Position numbers and translations under genes: made by a program. Shown here in pieces: positions 30,292-43,988 of a stretch of DNA of 64,000 nt. The stretch comes from Schizochytrium sp. TIO01 (Eukaryota; Sar; Bigyra; Thraustochytrida; Thraustochytriidae): the NCBI GenBank assembly GCA_004764695.1, contig SMSO01000034.1:3294501-3358500 (forward strand). The letters run 5' to 3'. The notes under the pieces were generated by a model that did no database searches, was not told where the DNA came from, and saw only the letters and a program-made list of their open reading frames with translations. How positions within the stretch are numbered: position 1 is the stretch's first letter; every line of letters begins with the position of its first letter.

Positions 30292-33200
30292 GGTTGTTCG
30301 TGGACGTCAAACTCTTCAGCAATGCCGCTTCAAGCGATCTTGAAAGCGAGCAATCTATTCTACGGTAACCTTGGAGTGCAAACTCCCAAACTTCGTACCT
30401 TTTGCAGCAAGCAATGCGCTCTCTCTTCGTCCTCAACACCAGTAGTCCAAACCCTGCCGCTGTTGCTACCCAGCACACCAATCGGCAACTAGGCAGGTGC
30501 CCGCCGATTTGGTTTGTGGATTTGCTGAAGCCAATTGGTGTTGCCTTTCGCACACAGCTGTAGTTTGTTGCGTCAACTTCTAAAGTTGCATAACCTTTAC
30601 TTTCTCTTCACAAGAACAATGCTCTTTCATTCTGGTACAAAGGGGGAAATGATGGAAGCAGGCATTGGTGCACATATCATACATTACTCGCAATATACCC
30701 CCCAATCTACTTTCCCCTCTCTCAAACTCCTCTTATCTTCGCTATTGATATTGCCGAGGCACGTGCAGTGTGTAACCTAATGAATCTAGATGTGCACGTG
30801 CACTCTACTTCAAAATATATACCATACCCCCTTCGAACGAAAAGGGTAACCTTCTTACAAGACATTGAAGATTTACACCTGGGCATTATATGAGTTTTTA
30901 AAAGTCTAAGCGGTTTCGTAAAGGGGGTTAGAGACAGAGTAGTTTGGGTTTTGGTGAAAAGGGTGAATAAGAGATCTGATGTAAAACTTAGATAAATGAA
31001 GCAGCAAAGGTACAAAGTGCCCCAAAGAGGTAGTAGGTCCACCGACTGATGTCTGAGAATGAACTGCATTAGGTTTCCAGGCCTAACTGAGTTCAACTGC
31101 GAAATTCTAGATAAAAGGAGCACAGAACGACTAGCTGAAATTACGGCTAGTATCTTTGGGTTCTGCATGTTGCAGTGTGACTTCGAAAGTTGAGGCCAAC
31201 TTAGTACCCCATAGAACACAATATTACATGGCATGCAGTGCTTGCCAGTGCTTCCTTTTCAACATTGGATAGCATGCCCAACAGATCTCAGGAGGCTCGC
31301 GAAGTAGAGTCGAAGAATACAACATCGGTATCATCATGATGAGTACAGATAGCTGAGGCTTGAAATATCATGAGGTTGTACTGCGGCATTAAATTACAGA
31401 GCGCAGGTTTGGTCGAGGTGCAACTTAAACTTGAATTGCGCGAGGCATTCAACCTGAAAAAGATTTCAACCATTATTATAACTCAGAACCCTAATTATTA
31501 CGCTCTCATGACAGTGTGTTACTCAGTATCTTACGCTACCTACACAGTCGCCGGCTACAAAAGGAAGAGGATGAGATCACCACCCTGCCTGTTCACTCTG
31601 TGCTGCAGTGTGTCTGTGGTACGTTTTTGCACCATATTTAGAACCTCCTGAAAGGGCGGGGCATATGGACGGTTTAATTCATGTATAGGATTGCCAAACC
31701 ATTTGCCTCATTGTGGTTCTCTTCCACAGGCCATACCTATGCAAATGATGCATCAATTTGCATCGTTGTGATATTGTCGAGGGCATTTCAAGTCACGGTT
31801 GTCATGAACCTTAATCAGTGGCTGTACAGGCAAGAGGTAAGGTTCTACATAGGTATTTAGGTAGGTGTAGCAGAGCATCAGAGAGCTTTGAAATTCTACC
31901 AACTTTTCATACACACGGCAGCAGTGGCATACCGCCATCAGTTATTTTAAAATGCTTCCACCTGGAGCCAGCATGGGGCCGCTGCGCTACCGTTTTGAAT
32001 ACTCCCTCATCCAATCAATCTGAGTATTAAATGTCTGCTAGAGCAGTCAAAGATGAGACTTCAATAAACCTAGGTACTTTCTAGTTAGATAGTAATAAGA
32101 CGAGCAATAATAAGAAAACACATTGCAGTGAAAAGTCTGAAGTAGGTGAAGGAGGCAGTAGTCACAACATTCACAACCTTCAAGTTACCCCAAGAGCTAA
32201 GTTAGAAAGTATATCGTCATCATAAAAGTTTATACTAATGATTTTACTTCTTTAGTTTTTAGACTGAGTAACAAATCATCTTCAATGAATGTAGGGTGTC
32301 ATTACGTTTCGCTTTCATATCAGTAGACTTTGATCTGTCTTTTTTCTCATCCGAAGCAAGTTTCTTTTGGCCAACAAGTGAAAGCTTTTCCATCATATGA
32401 AACCTTAGATAGAATCATTTGGCACTGCTTCAACCAGCTTGGTCGAGCTCACTATAGAAATAAGTGCATCACTTTCTTTGCCCGTTTCTTTATTATGGTT
32501 CTTAAAGGTGAAATATATTGAACAGTTTTCCCATCAATTCAGACAAAATAAACTCCGTCATGTTTTCAATCTCTCTCAAACAAGCTGTCTTCAAAGCACA
32601 TTAAATTATAAAGTTTTCGAATTCGAAAAGCAACCACCACAATAGAAATACCATAGCATAAACACCAATTTTGGACAGCAGATCCTAGTACCATCTTTGT
32701 GCAACTCTTCCCCATCATCACCGTAATATCGAGGAGTCATTTCATAAATTTAAGACAGCTCCTCAGTTACAGAAACGAAATCAGCCCGCAGACGATTCAC
32801 AACATTGTATTCTCTCCCACTGATGATACGATCATGACAAGAAGTATATAGTTTCCATTACACAAACCACTCTATCCACTCTTGCTCAATGCATATAAAT
32901 ATCTCTTCTCTCCGCTCACATGTCTAACATACTCGTATGCGCCTAAATCTCCTCAGTGGAAAAAAAAGAGATTATCTTCACCGTGCCATCTGATAATTTT
33001 GAATAGATGGACAGCAAGTTCTCGTGTTAGTCATGAGCTGGGAAAATAGCAGAGAGATTGAGAAAAGATGGAAGATAACTAGTCACAGACGCGTTCAAGT
33101 TGATTCCAGGATTCCAGGGCTGCAAGCAACATAGCTAGTTGGTACTGTCACTTTTCGAAATAAAATACACAGGAAATAAGTTCATGCAAAATCTTCTTAT

Positions 33201-36200
33201 TTTAGATTGTTTACAGGAGAACAAAAGAACGATCGCACTTGACATTTCTGAGATACAAAAATTATCAGAATGGTTTGCTCGAAGATAAATTTGAGATGTA
33301 GTGTAACATACAAACTACACCACTTTAACCTAAATAAAATAAATCTATCTCGGAACGAGTTTCTTATTTTAAAGTGGGTTACCTTCCGCATCATTTCTGA
33401 AGTCTTTTCTCAAACCAAAATAGAAAACCATATATGCGCGCAAATCTTGCTATGTCTCTCTTTTTACGGGAGAACGGGGCTCGTGTGTCGAATTCATGGA
33501 AATAAAAGATGCCGTCTTCTTATTTTAGATGAAGGGCAATTATACATGACTCAAAGGAGCGGTACAAGAAGAACTCTGTTCAAAAGCTCACTCAGAGATC
33601 GTGCTATTCATTTATGGTTTCAGTTGTTCGGATGTTTCTTAAAGGGTTTTAAACCTTTGTTTTCTAGCCAGGGCGAGGCAAAACTCAACTGAGTTCCTAC
33701 AGGTCTGCTTTTGATTAATCGAGAACTCTTTAAGCTCAATCTGTCAAATATTGCAAAAGTGGACTTCTTTTAATTAATACAATAGCTTATCACTTACTTG
33801 CTTCAACGTTGAAGCTAAGTGGTATGAAATCGTACTAACAAACCATACATGCAAAGACGTTTTGAAATTTTATCATATTCTGTCTTAAACTATAGAAAGC
33901 GAATACTCGGGTTTGCGAGAAGCCCATACTAGCATCAAATACATACCAACAACTAAAGCAGGTGGCAATTCTTTGTCATTGATCGAACTGTCGATGGTTT
34001 ACTAGTAAGTAACTTCTATTCAAACTTGTCACCTGGTTTGGTCAGAACTTTTGAATTCATACAGTTAAGTTGCTGACGAACCCTGACTTGCCCCACGTCT
34101 TTTTAACGAATTTCCCCACCATTCGGTGAGTTTTGTCCCTTTTTGACAAACCCAGAAAGGCAGGAGAAACCCGACTTGTTAACCATCATTGTGATAACAA
34201 ACAGACAGAGTAAACTTAAGCCAGCATTTTTTCACTCTGAGTCAGCGACTATATATGGTCCGAGCGGATTTAGTTTAGAGAATTCGAAGGCCAGAACAAC
34301 AGAGGAAGCACTCTGTGCCACAAATAAATGAGGCCTAACTTTACAAGTTTCCCATTGATCTTTAAGCATATACTCTTTTGCATGTTCTGTAATGATTCGA
34401 GATGCGAGCACGACGTCAATCGGCTCGGCATTTTCCCAATGAGTTCCGAATCCATACAACATTCGCTTGAATGAGGAAAGAACAAAGTAGGTACCTGCTA
34501 TACTCATCCCTATCTATACCTAGTCTATCCAAAAGGTTGGATGAAGACAATTTATCGCGCTTCATCATCTGTTATATAGTGCTTCGGCAGCAGCGAAAGC
34601 TGAACAATGATGGCAAAGGATCAACTTCTGAACCTCTCATTCATTTTTAAAGTTAAAGAAGAAAGCGAAAACTTAGCTCAGGGAACACACGCGGCTAGGC
34701 AGAAGTCAGTCAGGACTTCGATGTTACAGCCTGAGACGGACATAGCATACGTGATCATTATCAAACAGTCGGCTACAAGAGAGGCTTATTAAGCAGAACA
34801 AGTAAACACAGAAGCATGGGTGGACTGCATCTGAAGATTGATTATTGAAGATCTCACTGGATGGCTGTTATTTGCTAGGTTCATCACACACTGAGAAAAT
34901 CAACCGCTGACTACTTTTTCAGTAGACATTCTTCAAGTAGAACTCAATTTCTTTAAGATCTTGATGGTAATCATATATTCTTTTCTGGAAGAGAAGCTCT
35001 TCTGCTGTTTTTTTAAAGGTAAGGATGCCCCAGGCGATAATTATGATGGATTCTTTCGTTTCGGGCTGAGCCAGATGCACCGACTCGTGAGCCCGGACAG
35101 CTCAGCGTGATTGACTACACAGAGTTCGAGGCTGAAGAACCTCTTCGCTGTCTTCGAAGTGATTTTACTTGGCATTGGGTTGCCCGTCATGTCGAAAGAA
35201 TCGTGCAGTCTTCAGAGGCTGGCGTTCGAAGCATTACAGCAGACCAAGCATGAGTGCTGACAAATTCTACGTAGCCAAGAAACCTTTTTATCTGATAGGG
35301 ATGAAATATATATATTTTAATTTTATTAATTTAAAAAATGTTATTCTTAGGTTTGGAAAAAGCATGGTGCCTGGCCGTAGGGATCGGCAGTGGTGAGTTA
35401 AGTGAGCGAACTCGTTGTGGTGTCAATTAGTGTCAAATGGATCATGCGATAAGTGATAAGTGTAGCAGGTTAGCGAAGAGTTCTACCGGGCCAGCCCCCA
35501 ACGTATTGGTATCAATGATTGTGAAGGCTAAAATTCCGCTTATCTTAGTTCGTCTAGTTTTGATATTGTAGTGCGTACCTACTACATATGTGTGTTTATT
35601 TCTGTAGTCAAAACTTATCAAGCTGTATTAGGTACTAGGTACTGACGTGCTATGAAGAGTCAGCACTTCGAGAAGACAGCTACACTCCTAACGTTCACTG
35701 AGGCCAAGTCAGCTCAAAGAAGACAGCAGAGCCACAAGAGGCACGCACGCAATCAGTCAGCTCCAGTTTTAGAGTAGAAAGCAACATCATTTGATTAGTT
35801 TTCATTTTTATGTTTAAAAACAACTTAAATTTCGTTTTATTTTATAGTTATGTTTTTTGTTTTTTTTTAGTTACTATTTTTTAATATCATAAATCACATC
35901 TACCTATCCACGAAGCACCTTTCAGTGAAACTTGCGAAAACCAATAGCTGGATGAACGAAACGAATGCTGCATGCGAGTCATTTACCAAGCATATCTAGA
36001 ATTCCATATTTAGGACGCTAGACCTACATAGGTCTTAGACAATACAGCATACTTGCTTAAGTGCCCATTGTAATATAAATAAATCTCGTAGTTTTTCTTC
36101 TTCATTAATGTTATTCACAATACGATTCAAACGACGAATGGTCGAATTGACTTTACTCTTAGGCAAATTTGGACCAGTTAATATTCTACAAGCGCCCGAG

Positions 36201-39200
36201 GTCAAGTGAGCCATTGCCTCGCGTTCAGAACCACAACCATGACATTCATTTGCAACCTATAGCTTCACAGTCATTATCCATTATTTAAAACCTTTGAACA
36301 TGATAATGTCTGCAGTAATCTCATCGTTGTTTTCAATCTGATATCATAATCTGATGAAATTAGTTCGGAATTGATGTTTGCAACCACGCATCTTTAATCA
36401 AGACATTTCAGTGTTAATGATAGTAACGGTAAATGCTACAAAAAGGAGAAGTAGTAGACATCCATTTTTGAAAAGATCCTCATCCAAGATTAAACATCAT
36501 CATAGAGAACCTTGGAAAGTTCTTATTCTACTCCTAAGATTTGCTTCGATCTTGCGCATAATGCATTCGACAGGTACAACACCAGTTACCACAAAGTCTA
36601 CAACTTTTAAAAGACAAAGTAGTGGCGTTGCGAGGTGACCTCATTAAACTTGTAGCTAGCTCAACCTTCTTGTTCTTGCCCGCCAAAAGAAGTAAACTCC
36701 AGGGCTCGGCGACATTTTCAAGTTTATCTACCCATTACTGCTCACTCAGGATATATCAAGCTTCATCACCCTCGCTGACCTTCCATGAATTTGTAAGATA
36801 ATTGGTGTGGCTTCTTGTGAGTCTTTGCATAACCATTTGATGCTCATTGGCATACTTTCATCTTGCCTCAAAGCATCGCTAGAAGCTCAACTTTCTCTGG
36901 GTCTACATTCCAGTTCTGTGTCTTTGTTTGCGTCCTGCTCGCAGGTGATTAGTGTTCCAATCATCTTCATCTTCAAGCATTACAACTCTTCAAGTTCAAC
37001 TCGGCCCTCCTTAATATTCTCCATCGTTTGCTATCCGCTGAACCACCTTAGGAAGCTCGGCGTATTCGCTGACTATGACTTTATGCTTGCGTCCTTTGAG
37101 AGTTGATGGTCGAGATCGTGACTGCCATTGAAATTACCCCTCCGTCCATGCATCCATGCATGCATGTATTCATTCATTCATTCATTCATTCCTTCACTCA
37201 TTCAATCAATCAAACTTATCCGACAGATTAGACTGCTACTTCTCGTGATTACCACGTCCTTGTGGCGTCCGGGTCCGCGTCCATTCCTGGCTGCTTCCAT
37301 GCCTGGAGAAGCTGCTTGCTTCAAGCTGTTCAAGTTCTTAGGTTACTCCAGTAACCCACTCACTCACTGTCGTTCTGCCGCTTCCTCAGCCTCGAGCATT
37401 TCTTCTTTTAATTTCTCAGTTCTTGTTCTTCTTTCCCCTCTTCTGTTCCTCTTCGTGTTCTTCACACGTCTCATTATTTACGTTTCTTCGCATCATCGTC
37501 ATCATCGTCGTCGCAGGTGACCTTCTTATCAAACGAAGAATTATATACAGCTACTTTTATTATTATTATTATTATAATCAATTAAAATCAAAAAGACAAA
37601 GCTAAAATAGAAAGGGCCACTTCTACTCGGATAGGTAGCTGCTCCCTATCAAAGTTCGTCAATCAAACCACTTCTTTTAAAAAAAATTTTAAAAAGAAAT
37701 GTTTAAGGCCAGCCAATTTCTTTTTCATTTCTTTCACCTCAGAAGTTGAATAGCACTAACGCCGTGGTTCTGATATCGATGCTTTTGCCCGCCCTCGGGG
37801 AAGCCAATTTTCCCTCTCCTGATTCTCTCGATTCTCCTCAAAGACCCTCCCAGCTCCCTCCTTTATTGCTTTCTTATTTGCTTTCTTGCTTGGTACCTAC
37901 GCTTAACGCGGTCCCACTTCGCCATTGCCCGCGCTTCGTTCATCCTTTGCGGCCGCTTTCAATTTATTCTTCTTCTTTTCGCAAGTTTCAGTAATCGTCT
38001 CCTTTTTACATTTCGTTCTCTTTTAAAATAAATGTTATAATTATGAAATATTTAATTTAATTCTTTAATTAAAGGAAGACAACTTTCAAAAATTCCTATC
38101 AGGTTCCTTCTTACGGTATTGGGCATGTGCCACTTAGTTCGCTGACTCCTCGGGCTGTGCTTCACATCATTTTTACTGTGCTCCTTCACGTTTGGATTGC
38201 TTGCATTGAGAGATGATAACGATCGTAATAGGTTCTTCTTGAACTTTCATGTCTAATAATTATGGAAACAAAAATAGTTATCAGGATTGTTGCTTTGTTT
38301 CTAAGAACAGAGATATTAAGAATACTATGGCTTTCCGGCTGTGGACATGTGTTCAAGTTCTCTCGTTTCTCTCGAATTCCGCACGTGCTGACACACCAAA
38401 CAAAGGTGATCATTCTAATCGATCGGTTGACCGACTTGGAGCGATCGACAGCAGCCGAGTCACCGCGAGACCAACTGGGTGCCACACCAGTTCAGTCTGG
38501 CTGTCTGCGCCGCCACGAAGGCTTCGGGGCACGGTTTCCGCCAGAACTTGACTTCTTGAGCGCATCCATCTTGAGGCCGATCTTCGTTCACCTACTCCAG
38601 GAGCCAAAAGGCCAGCCACAAGGTCCCTGCAAGGCAGGCAGATTGCTCATCGCAGAACTCGAAGACATGCCGAGGAGGGCACCGAGTCCTAGATGTCTAC
38701 GATTTCGGGCAGATAGTTTGAAGCGCACAAGCCTCGGAGCATCCTCGACGGCTCTTCGACGAGCGGCAGGTCATCTCAGTTCAAGTCAGTGTTGATACGT
38801 CGATACGTCGATACGCTGTTGATTCGTCTTCTTCTCCTGACATCTTTAAGCTTCTTCGAGCTTTACGATTTCAAGTTCAAAGCAGAGGTCGAGATCTAGA
38901 TGTCTTCAGGCAAGCTGGGCTGCAAGCCGGCGACGTAGCGATATAAATGGGAGCCTGATTCTGCTCAGAGTTTTTGTGTAAGGCAAATCGTCCATGCTGC
39001 AACGTGCTGTGTAATCTCACCTCTATTTCTAACCTGCGCGAGAACTTAACTTCGAGGCCTAGTTTGTAGACAGCCTGAGGCAGCAGGGACTTGAGCGAGA
39101 AGCAAGAGAAGACCCGCCGCGAGGATATCATCGGACCTTCAACTTCTCCAGCTTCTTCGCGATCGATGCGAACTGCAACTGCTTAAACGGCTGCCTATAG

Positions 39201-39527
39201 CTGATACGTGCTTCTTTGCCGGTGCCTCAAATGGCGATCGCGTGCACGGCAACCGTCGCACACTGTGACTCTCTCGACAACAACTTTTAAGAGTATGTTT
39301 TCTGCTATTTGCTGCTATAAGGCTAGTCATATGTAATTAATTAATTAATTAATTAATTAATTTGCTTATTCTTTCAGCTTTGTTTACTTTTTTCTTTTTA
39401 CTTATACAAGTCTTCACGAATTGTAGGAACCTGCAAACACAGCAGGAATCGAGGCAGAATCAGTCATGAAGAATAATATGTTCTTCGTTTCTCCTCGATT
39501 GCAACTAAAGGAGCCCAACGCTGACAT
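30292..39527. other. Gene-poor AT-rich region
   Basis: More than 9 kb in which I can support no gene. 30292-30600 is the likely promoter of the ankyrin gene. Open frames up to 140 codons (33270-33692) and 177 codons (38262-38795, ATG start, GC-richer, Arg/Ser-rich) occur, but they have no recognisable domain and no supporting context. Simple repeats include an ATTC array at about 37165-37205, ATTATT near 37558-37577, a TACGTCGA-type triplet repeat near 38794-38816 and a TTAA tract at 39334-39362. Some spliced genes could be missed here, because introns do occur in this genome. Confidence 0.4.
39334..39362. repeat. (TTAA)n microsatellite
   Basis: Seven consecutive TTAA units in an AT-rich intergenic stretch. 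Simple-sequence repeat with no other feature attached. Confidence 0.9.
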
Positions 39528-39945
39528 ATTCGCTGCTGCTCTCTACGTCTTGACACGTCAGCGGTTTTCGAGCATTGCACAGCTTCTAGCTGTCAACTTC
39601 AACCGTGACTTCAACTTCAACCTTCGAGTATAAATGAATTCACTTTGCAGTTCTCTTTTCTTTTCTAATTATCATCAAAAGCTAAATAAAAATATATAAC
39701 TAAATATATTCATTCTAGTAGGCCTAAAATTCATTCATTCGCTGCTGCTCTCTACGTCTTGACACGTCAGCGGTTTTCGAGCATTGCACAGCTTCTAGCT
39801 GTCAACTTCAACCGTGACTTCAACTTCAACCTTCGAGTATAAATGAATTCACTTTGCAGTTCTCTTTTCTTCTCTAATTATCATCAAAAGCTAAATAAAA
39901 ATATATAACTAAATATATTCATTCTAGTAGGCCTAAAATTCATTC
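39528..39945. repeat. 209-bp tandem duplication, two copies
   Basis: Two head-to-tail copies, 39528-39736 and 39737-39945. I found a single difference (TTTTCTTTTC against TTTTCTTCTC), so the duplication is recent or kept uniform. Each copy begins ATTCGCTGCTGCTCTC, contains ACACGTCAGCGG and a CTTCAAC-rich run, then GAGTATAAATGAATTC, and ends in an AT-rich tail with GGCCTAAAATTCATTC. No open frame of note is present. Whether it carries a promoter-like element (TATAAA) or a transcribed RNA is unknown. Confidence 0.9.
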
Positions 39946-41822
39946 ACAAAAAGGTATTCTCAAATTCGGAATTGTCATAAGAGTTTGTCCGTCTCTCGGG
40001 AAAATATAGCCACCACTAACCATTACACTAGGCCTGACGGTCTAAATGTTTTGCCGGCGCGTGTTTTCATTCATTTCATGGGTCAGTCAGACTGACTCTT
40101 GCTTTCGCCACTACTCGTAATAAACAGAGCCTGAGCCTATGAGAGGCCTGCGATATGCAGCTTTGAGGCGCCTTTGAGGCGCCTTTCGCGACATCAGTGG
40201 GTCTCCTCAAAGGCCTTCTTTGCCTAAATTCCACGAATCGAATTCTTCTTTCCTGAGGCCTTCTTTGCTTTCTTACATCGCTGCCTTTTCTACCTATGCC
40301 TTGCTACCTATTGCATAGTAAGCCCTAATGCCTTCACGCAGGTCGTGCTGCGCGTGGGCAGGGAGACGGCCGCGCGGGGACTCCCTCACAGACCCTCCCC
40401 ACGGGATCCCAGCAGGGCAGTGTCTTGTATTATTGGCAGTGGCTTTCTGCATGTATATCACAATGTAGAGGCCCCACGGAATGGGTGCAGAGGCGGTCAG
40501 TGGAAAGCGGTCTATGGTACTAAGCGGGGGCATGGAGTGCGTTTGTAAGTGACCCAACGAACGGGTGTCTCCACTGGGCCTGTGCTGCCTTTTCTTCCAC
40601 TTGGCTCGCCCATTCTTTTTTTTCCTTTTCCTCTTTCTTCCATAACTCATTCTTTCGAAAATGAAAAGGTGGAAGGTAAAGGTGCCCTCGGCACTTGAAT
40701 ACAAGATTACTATGAGAGCTGTCAATCAAGTGGAATTTACAGACCTTAGAATTGAGTAAAAGCGATATACTTTTTCCTTTTTCTTTTATTTTCAATTTTT
40801 GAAGACAGGTACAATTTCAATGAGTGACTTTGAATGATCCAAGGAAGAAGAAAGAGAACACCTGATAGACCATAATAGCAAGGTGCTAGGCACTGCTGCT
40901 GGATAAAGAGAACGGAGGGATGAATGACTGACTGACTTGCTTGAGAATGGAGTGAGAATGGCTGGTTTCTTCGATTCCCTTGCGAGGCCTAAGCAAGGAG
41001 CCAATAATTCCGCAAATATCATGGCACAGTAGCCCCAAAGACCTCCGAATCGCGCCTGTGTTCTGTTGGCCCTTTGTTACAGTAGAGCTAGCTCAAGAAA
41101 GAAAGCACTGTTCTGCTCTGCACTGCTCTGCTCTATTTTAGCCTTTGGGAATTAATTTCACAAATGAAAGAACATAATGATTACTATTGCAATTTTATGG
41201 TAGCGAGCGGCTTTTGATCGAGATGGTTAAGAATTGAGAATGGAAAGCCAATCTCGCCTCCTTTCAGAGAAAATGGTGAGGCACGAGAAAGACTTCTGAT
41301 CTACGGAGCAAGGGAATGCGAGAGATGCATTGGCCGAAAAGCCAAAGGCATTAAGCGCCACCGCTTGAATTCCTCACATGTTAATCAACCTCAAGCGAAC
41401 CATCAATTTATTAACACGCGCTTTATAATCTAACTTTTTTGTCTTTTTTATTAATTTTAATTTTAATTGAAAAATATATCATGATGCATTGAGTTTTGAT
41501 TTTATTATAGCAAAACATAGAATCAAAATAAAAGGTGGCGAGACAGTAGGTGTAGTAATTTTTAACTTTAGTTTATTTTGCTGATTGAAAAGAAAGAAAT
41601 AGTCATAAAGCAAGTAAGGGTTAATAGCTACCCAGTAGAGATGATGTGTTTTGAAATAAATACAGATAAACTGAAGTGAAAAGGTGAAAAAGAAAGCAAT
41701 TAGTGAAAACCCCAAAAGCGAATAAAGCAAAACCAAAACCCAAATCAAGCAACTTCAACTGAGGAAGCTTGAAGCCATAGGAGTTAGCAGCAGCAGTGAC
41801 AGCAGCAGCAACACAACGGAGG
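39946..41822. other. Intergenic, no supported gene
   Basis: About 1.9 kb. It includes a GC-rich patch at 40330-40560 (an open frame of 143 codons on the minus strand crosses it, 40294-40725, without recognisable content). There is a short direct repeat, TTTGAGGCGCC, at 40162-40183, and a CTGCTCTG-rich run near 41109-41133. Otherwise AT-rich. Confidence 0.4.
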
Positions 41823-42260
41823 ATGGCACTCGCAAGACATGCTGCGTGGCGGCGCAGTACCCGTCGGCGACACTTGGCTAGCGAGGACTGCAATATCTCT
41901 CTGCCAGCCATCGCAGAGGACGAACCGTGGGAGCTTGCAGCAGCATCGGCCAGTGAGGCCATGAGGACGTCAGACTACACAGCGTGGGGACTTGGGCGCC
42001 TTGTACAGATGCTTCTCGTATTTATCGATGCCGGGGCAAGCTACGTATTGCCCTCGGGTGTTGTATCTTCATCTTCAAACTCGACCACCCTTTTCACCTC
42101 ATCCGTCGTCTCTTCATCTGCACTCAAAACATCGAGTTCCTCTAGAAACCCGCGTCGCAGAATTAAGGCTGCCTCAATGCCGGCAAAACAACAGGAGGAG
42201 CCCCAAGAACAGGCTGCAGAGATCGTAGACTACTTGTGCATGCCTGTGGAGTGCAACTAA
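41823..42260 (+). CDS. Possible small protein, 145 residues, basic N-terminus
   Basis: ATG at 41823 in a locally GC-rich island within AT-rich DNA. The first 20 residues (MALARHAAWRRSTRRRHLAS) are Arg/Ala-rich without acidic residues, as in a mitochondrial presequence. A moderately hydrophobic segment follows (GLGRLVQMLLVFIDAGASYVL), then Ser/Thr-rich and Gln/Glu-rich parts, ending CMPVECN. No family is recognised. The island composition and the sensible amino-acid mix are the only support. It could equally be an exon or a chance frame. Confidence 0.35.
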   Translation: MALARHAAWRRSTRRRHLASEDCNISLPAIAEDEPWELAAASASEAMRTSDYTAWGLGRLVQMLLVFIDAGASYVLPSGVVSSSSNSTTLFTSSVVSSSALKTSSSSRNPRRRIKAASMPAKQQEEPQEQAAEIVDYLCMPVECN

Positions 42261-43975
42261 GACATATCTCCTACTATACATAGGTGTTGCGTGTTTGGGG
42301 CACGTGACCACTTCCAGTATCACCTCTTTATCGCATGATTATATCTCTGTTGTTTTGAACCAGAAATGGCGTTAGGTTAACGTCGCAAGGGCTTGGTGTC
42401 CCAGCCGCGTACCTTGCTCCATGCTTACACCTGATTATGGCAGGGGCTATGATTAGAGGCGGGCGCACGCCAAGTTTGCGTTGCTGTTAGTTTTTGAAGA
42501 AAAAAACGAAACAAGATGACGTACGCTTTTGCGTTGCAATTTTTTTTAAAATATATCTCGTTTCGTCTCTTTCATCTGCATTATTAGCAGTTGAGTGAGC
42601 AGACGAGTAGCCTGTTGAAAGAGCCATTTCTGTGTTTTTGCTGCGCTCTCTTTGCTCAACTTTGCCATTTGAGCAGAGAAGAGGTCATGTCAGCCATCTC
42701 AGTCAGATGTTGCTCTACTTTTAGCACTTCTTTGTGAAACCAAAAAGATAAGCACGAGCGCAACCCTCTCTCGAAGAAATCAACAAATAACTCTTCGCTT
42801 GGGCTTTCTGTTGCATGAAAGAGATACGTGTGCTGAAGCTGTATTGGATGTGAACAACTAAGTAGCCCCAGTTCTTACCATCGCCAAATCGTCAAACAAC
42901 CCAAGTTATATCTTATTTCAAATCGAGAAACTTTCCCATGAGAGGCCACAACATTCTGCAGTCTGTCTCCCGTTTCGTGTCCATAAGTCTCGCGGAAAAG
43001 TATCCTCAAGTAAAAAGGCAGCGTCAGCAGCACCCGCAACCGAAAACCATCTTATTATAGCGTGCGCTGTGCCTTATGCCTGCTTTGCAAAAATTGCTTA
43101 CTCCCTGTAAACTCTACAACCCAATGTTTCTGTGTCCTACTAATACTTCTGTTTGTTTTATTCTTGTTACTATTGCTATCCCACTAATACCTAGTAGTAT
43201 GTAACTAGCTAGGTTCTAACGATGGCTCGCAAACCTAAGCCATCGAAAGTGGACTTTGATTCGAAGATCGCTCTCTTCCTCCCATCTCTTTCTTTCAGAC
43301 TAAGTAGACCTGCTTCTCAGCAAATCTACTGCAACTGTAGCTAAAGCCCAGCTGTAATTTGGTTACCCTTTCTCCGCTGCCGGAGTCTCTTCGTATAATT
43401 TCTTTTACTTGGGTATAAGACCTCACACAAAAACATATCATAGACTTCTTCTCCCTTGCAAGGGCAATTACAATTACACTAGTAGGCGCCAATAGCAGTG
43501 CTACATCAAAACTGCGACTCGAGCATGTCTTTCTTCAGTTTCCTGCCCAGTGCAAGAGTTGACGGACGGCCTCTGGCCGCTGAGGGCGTCTACGCGAGCA
43601 CCTGTCCTGCCTGCGAGGTGCAAAAGATCGCTTCAGTTGAGTCTTCAGCAGCAAAATTGAAGTTAGTTATGTTGGCCTTTAAGCAGCACGAGCTGGGCGC
43701 ACCGCCGAAATGGCGACCTTAGTACCAAGAAGAGCCCCAAAACTGCGAACTCTTGATCTCACTTCGAGCCAATGATTCCAACTTCTCTCGTAATGCTGTG
43801 AGGCTAGGCGTGCAAACACCCAAACAAAGTCCCAGATCGACTGGCTTGATGGCCCAAGTGAGTGCTGCTGCCCTCGTGTCTGGAGAAGCATCGGCTCATC
43901 GAAGGTGCTGCTGGTGGCACAGTTCTCGCGACCGTCCATCCATCCATTCATTTTTATTCATTCATTTTTATTCAT
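42261..43975. other. Intergenic region left of the transposon-like element
   Basis: About 1.7 kb without a supported gene. A GC-richer stretch at 43500-43930 contains short open frames (74 codons at 43498-43722; a frame from 43753) with no recognisable domain. The last 40 bases are an ATTC/ATTTTT repeat that borders the element. A functional gene interrupted by the element cannot be shown. Confidence 0.4.
43960..43975. repeat. 16-bp direct repeat, left border of the element
   Basis: ATTCATTTTTATTCAT stands immediately before the left inverted repeat and is repeated exactly right after the right inverted repeat (48506-48521). It is either a target-site duplication or part of a pre-existing ATTC-type array into which the element inserted. 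The longer left array makes the true duplication length uncertain. Confidence 0.75.
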
Positions 43976-43988
43976 CGTCAGGGAACTC
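43976..43988 (+). repeat. Left terminal inverted repeat
   Basis: CGTCAGGGAACTC, exact reverse complement of 48493-48505. Similarity ends after the CTC. Two further bases outward (AT) also match in inverted orientation but fall within the flanking direct repeat. Confidence 0.8.

Noticed and set aside
37128-37520. 130-codon frame beginning in an ATTC repeat
   Set aside because: The first 30 codons are translated microsatellite (repeated SFI) and the rest is Ser/Leu-rich low complexity.
38262-38795. 177-codon ATG frame in a GC-richer patch
   Set aside because: No domain, no conserved-looking motif, and overlapping frames of similar length on both strands; not enough to call a gene.
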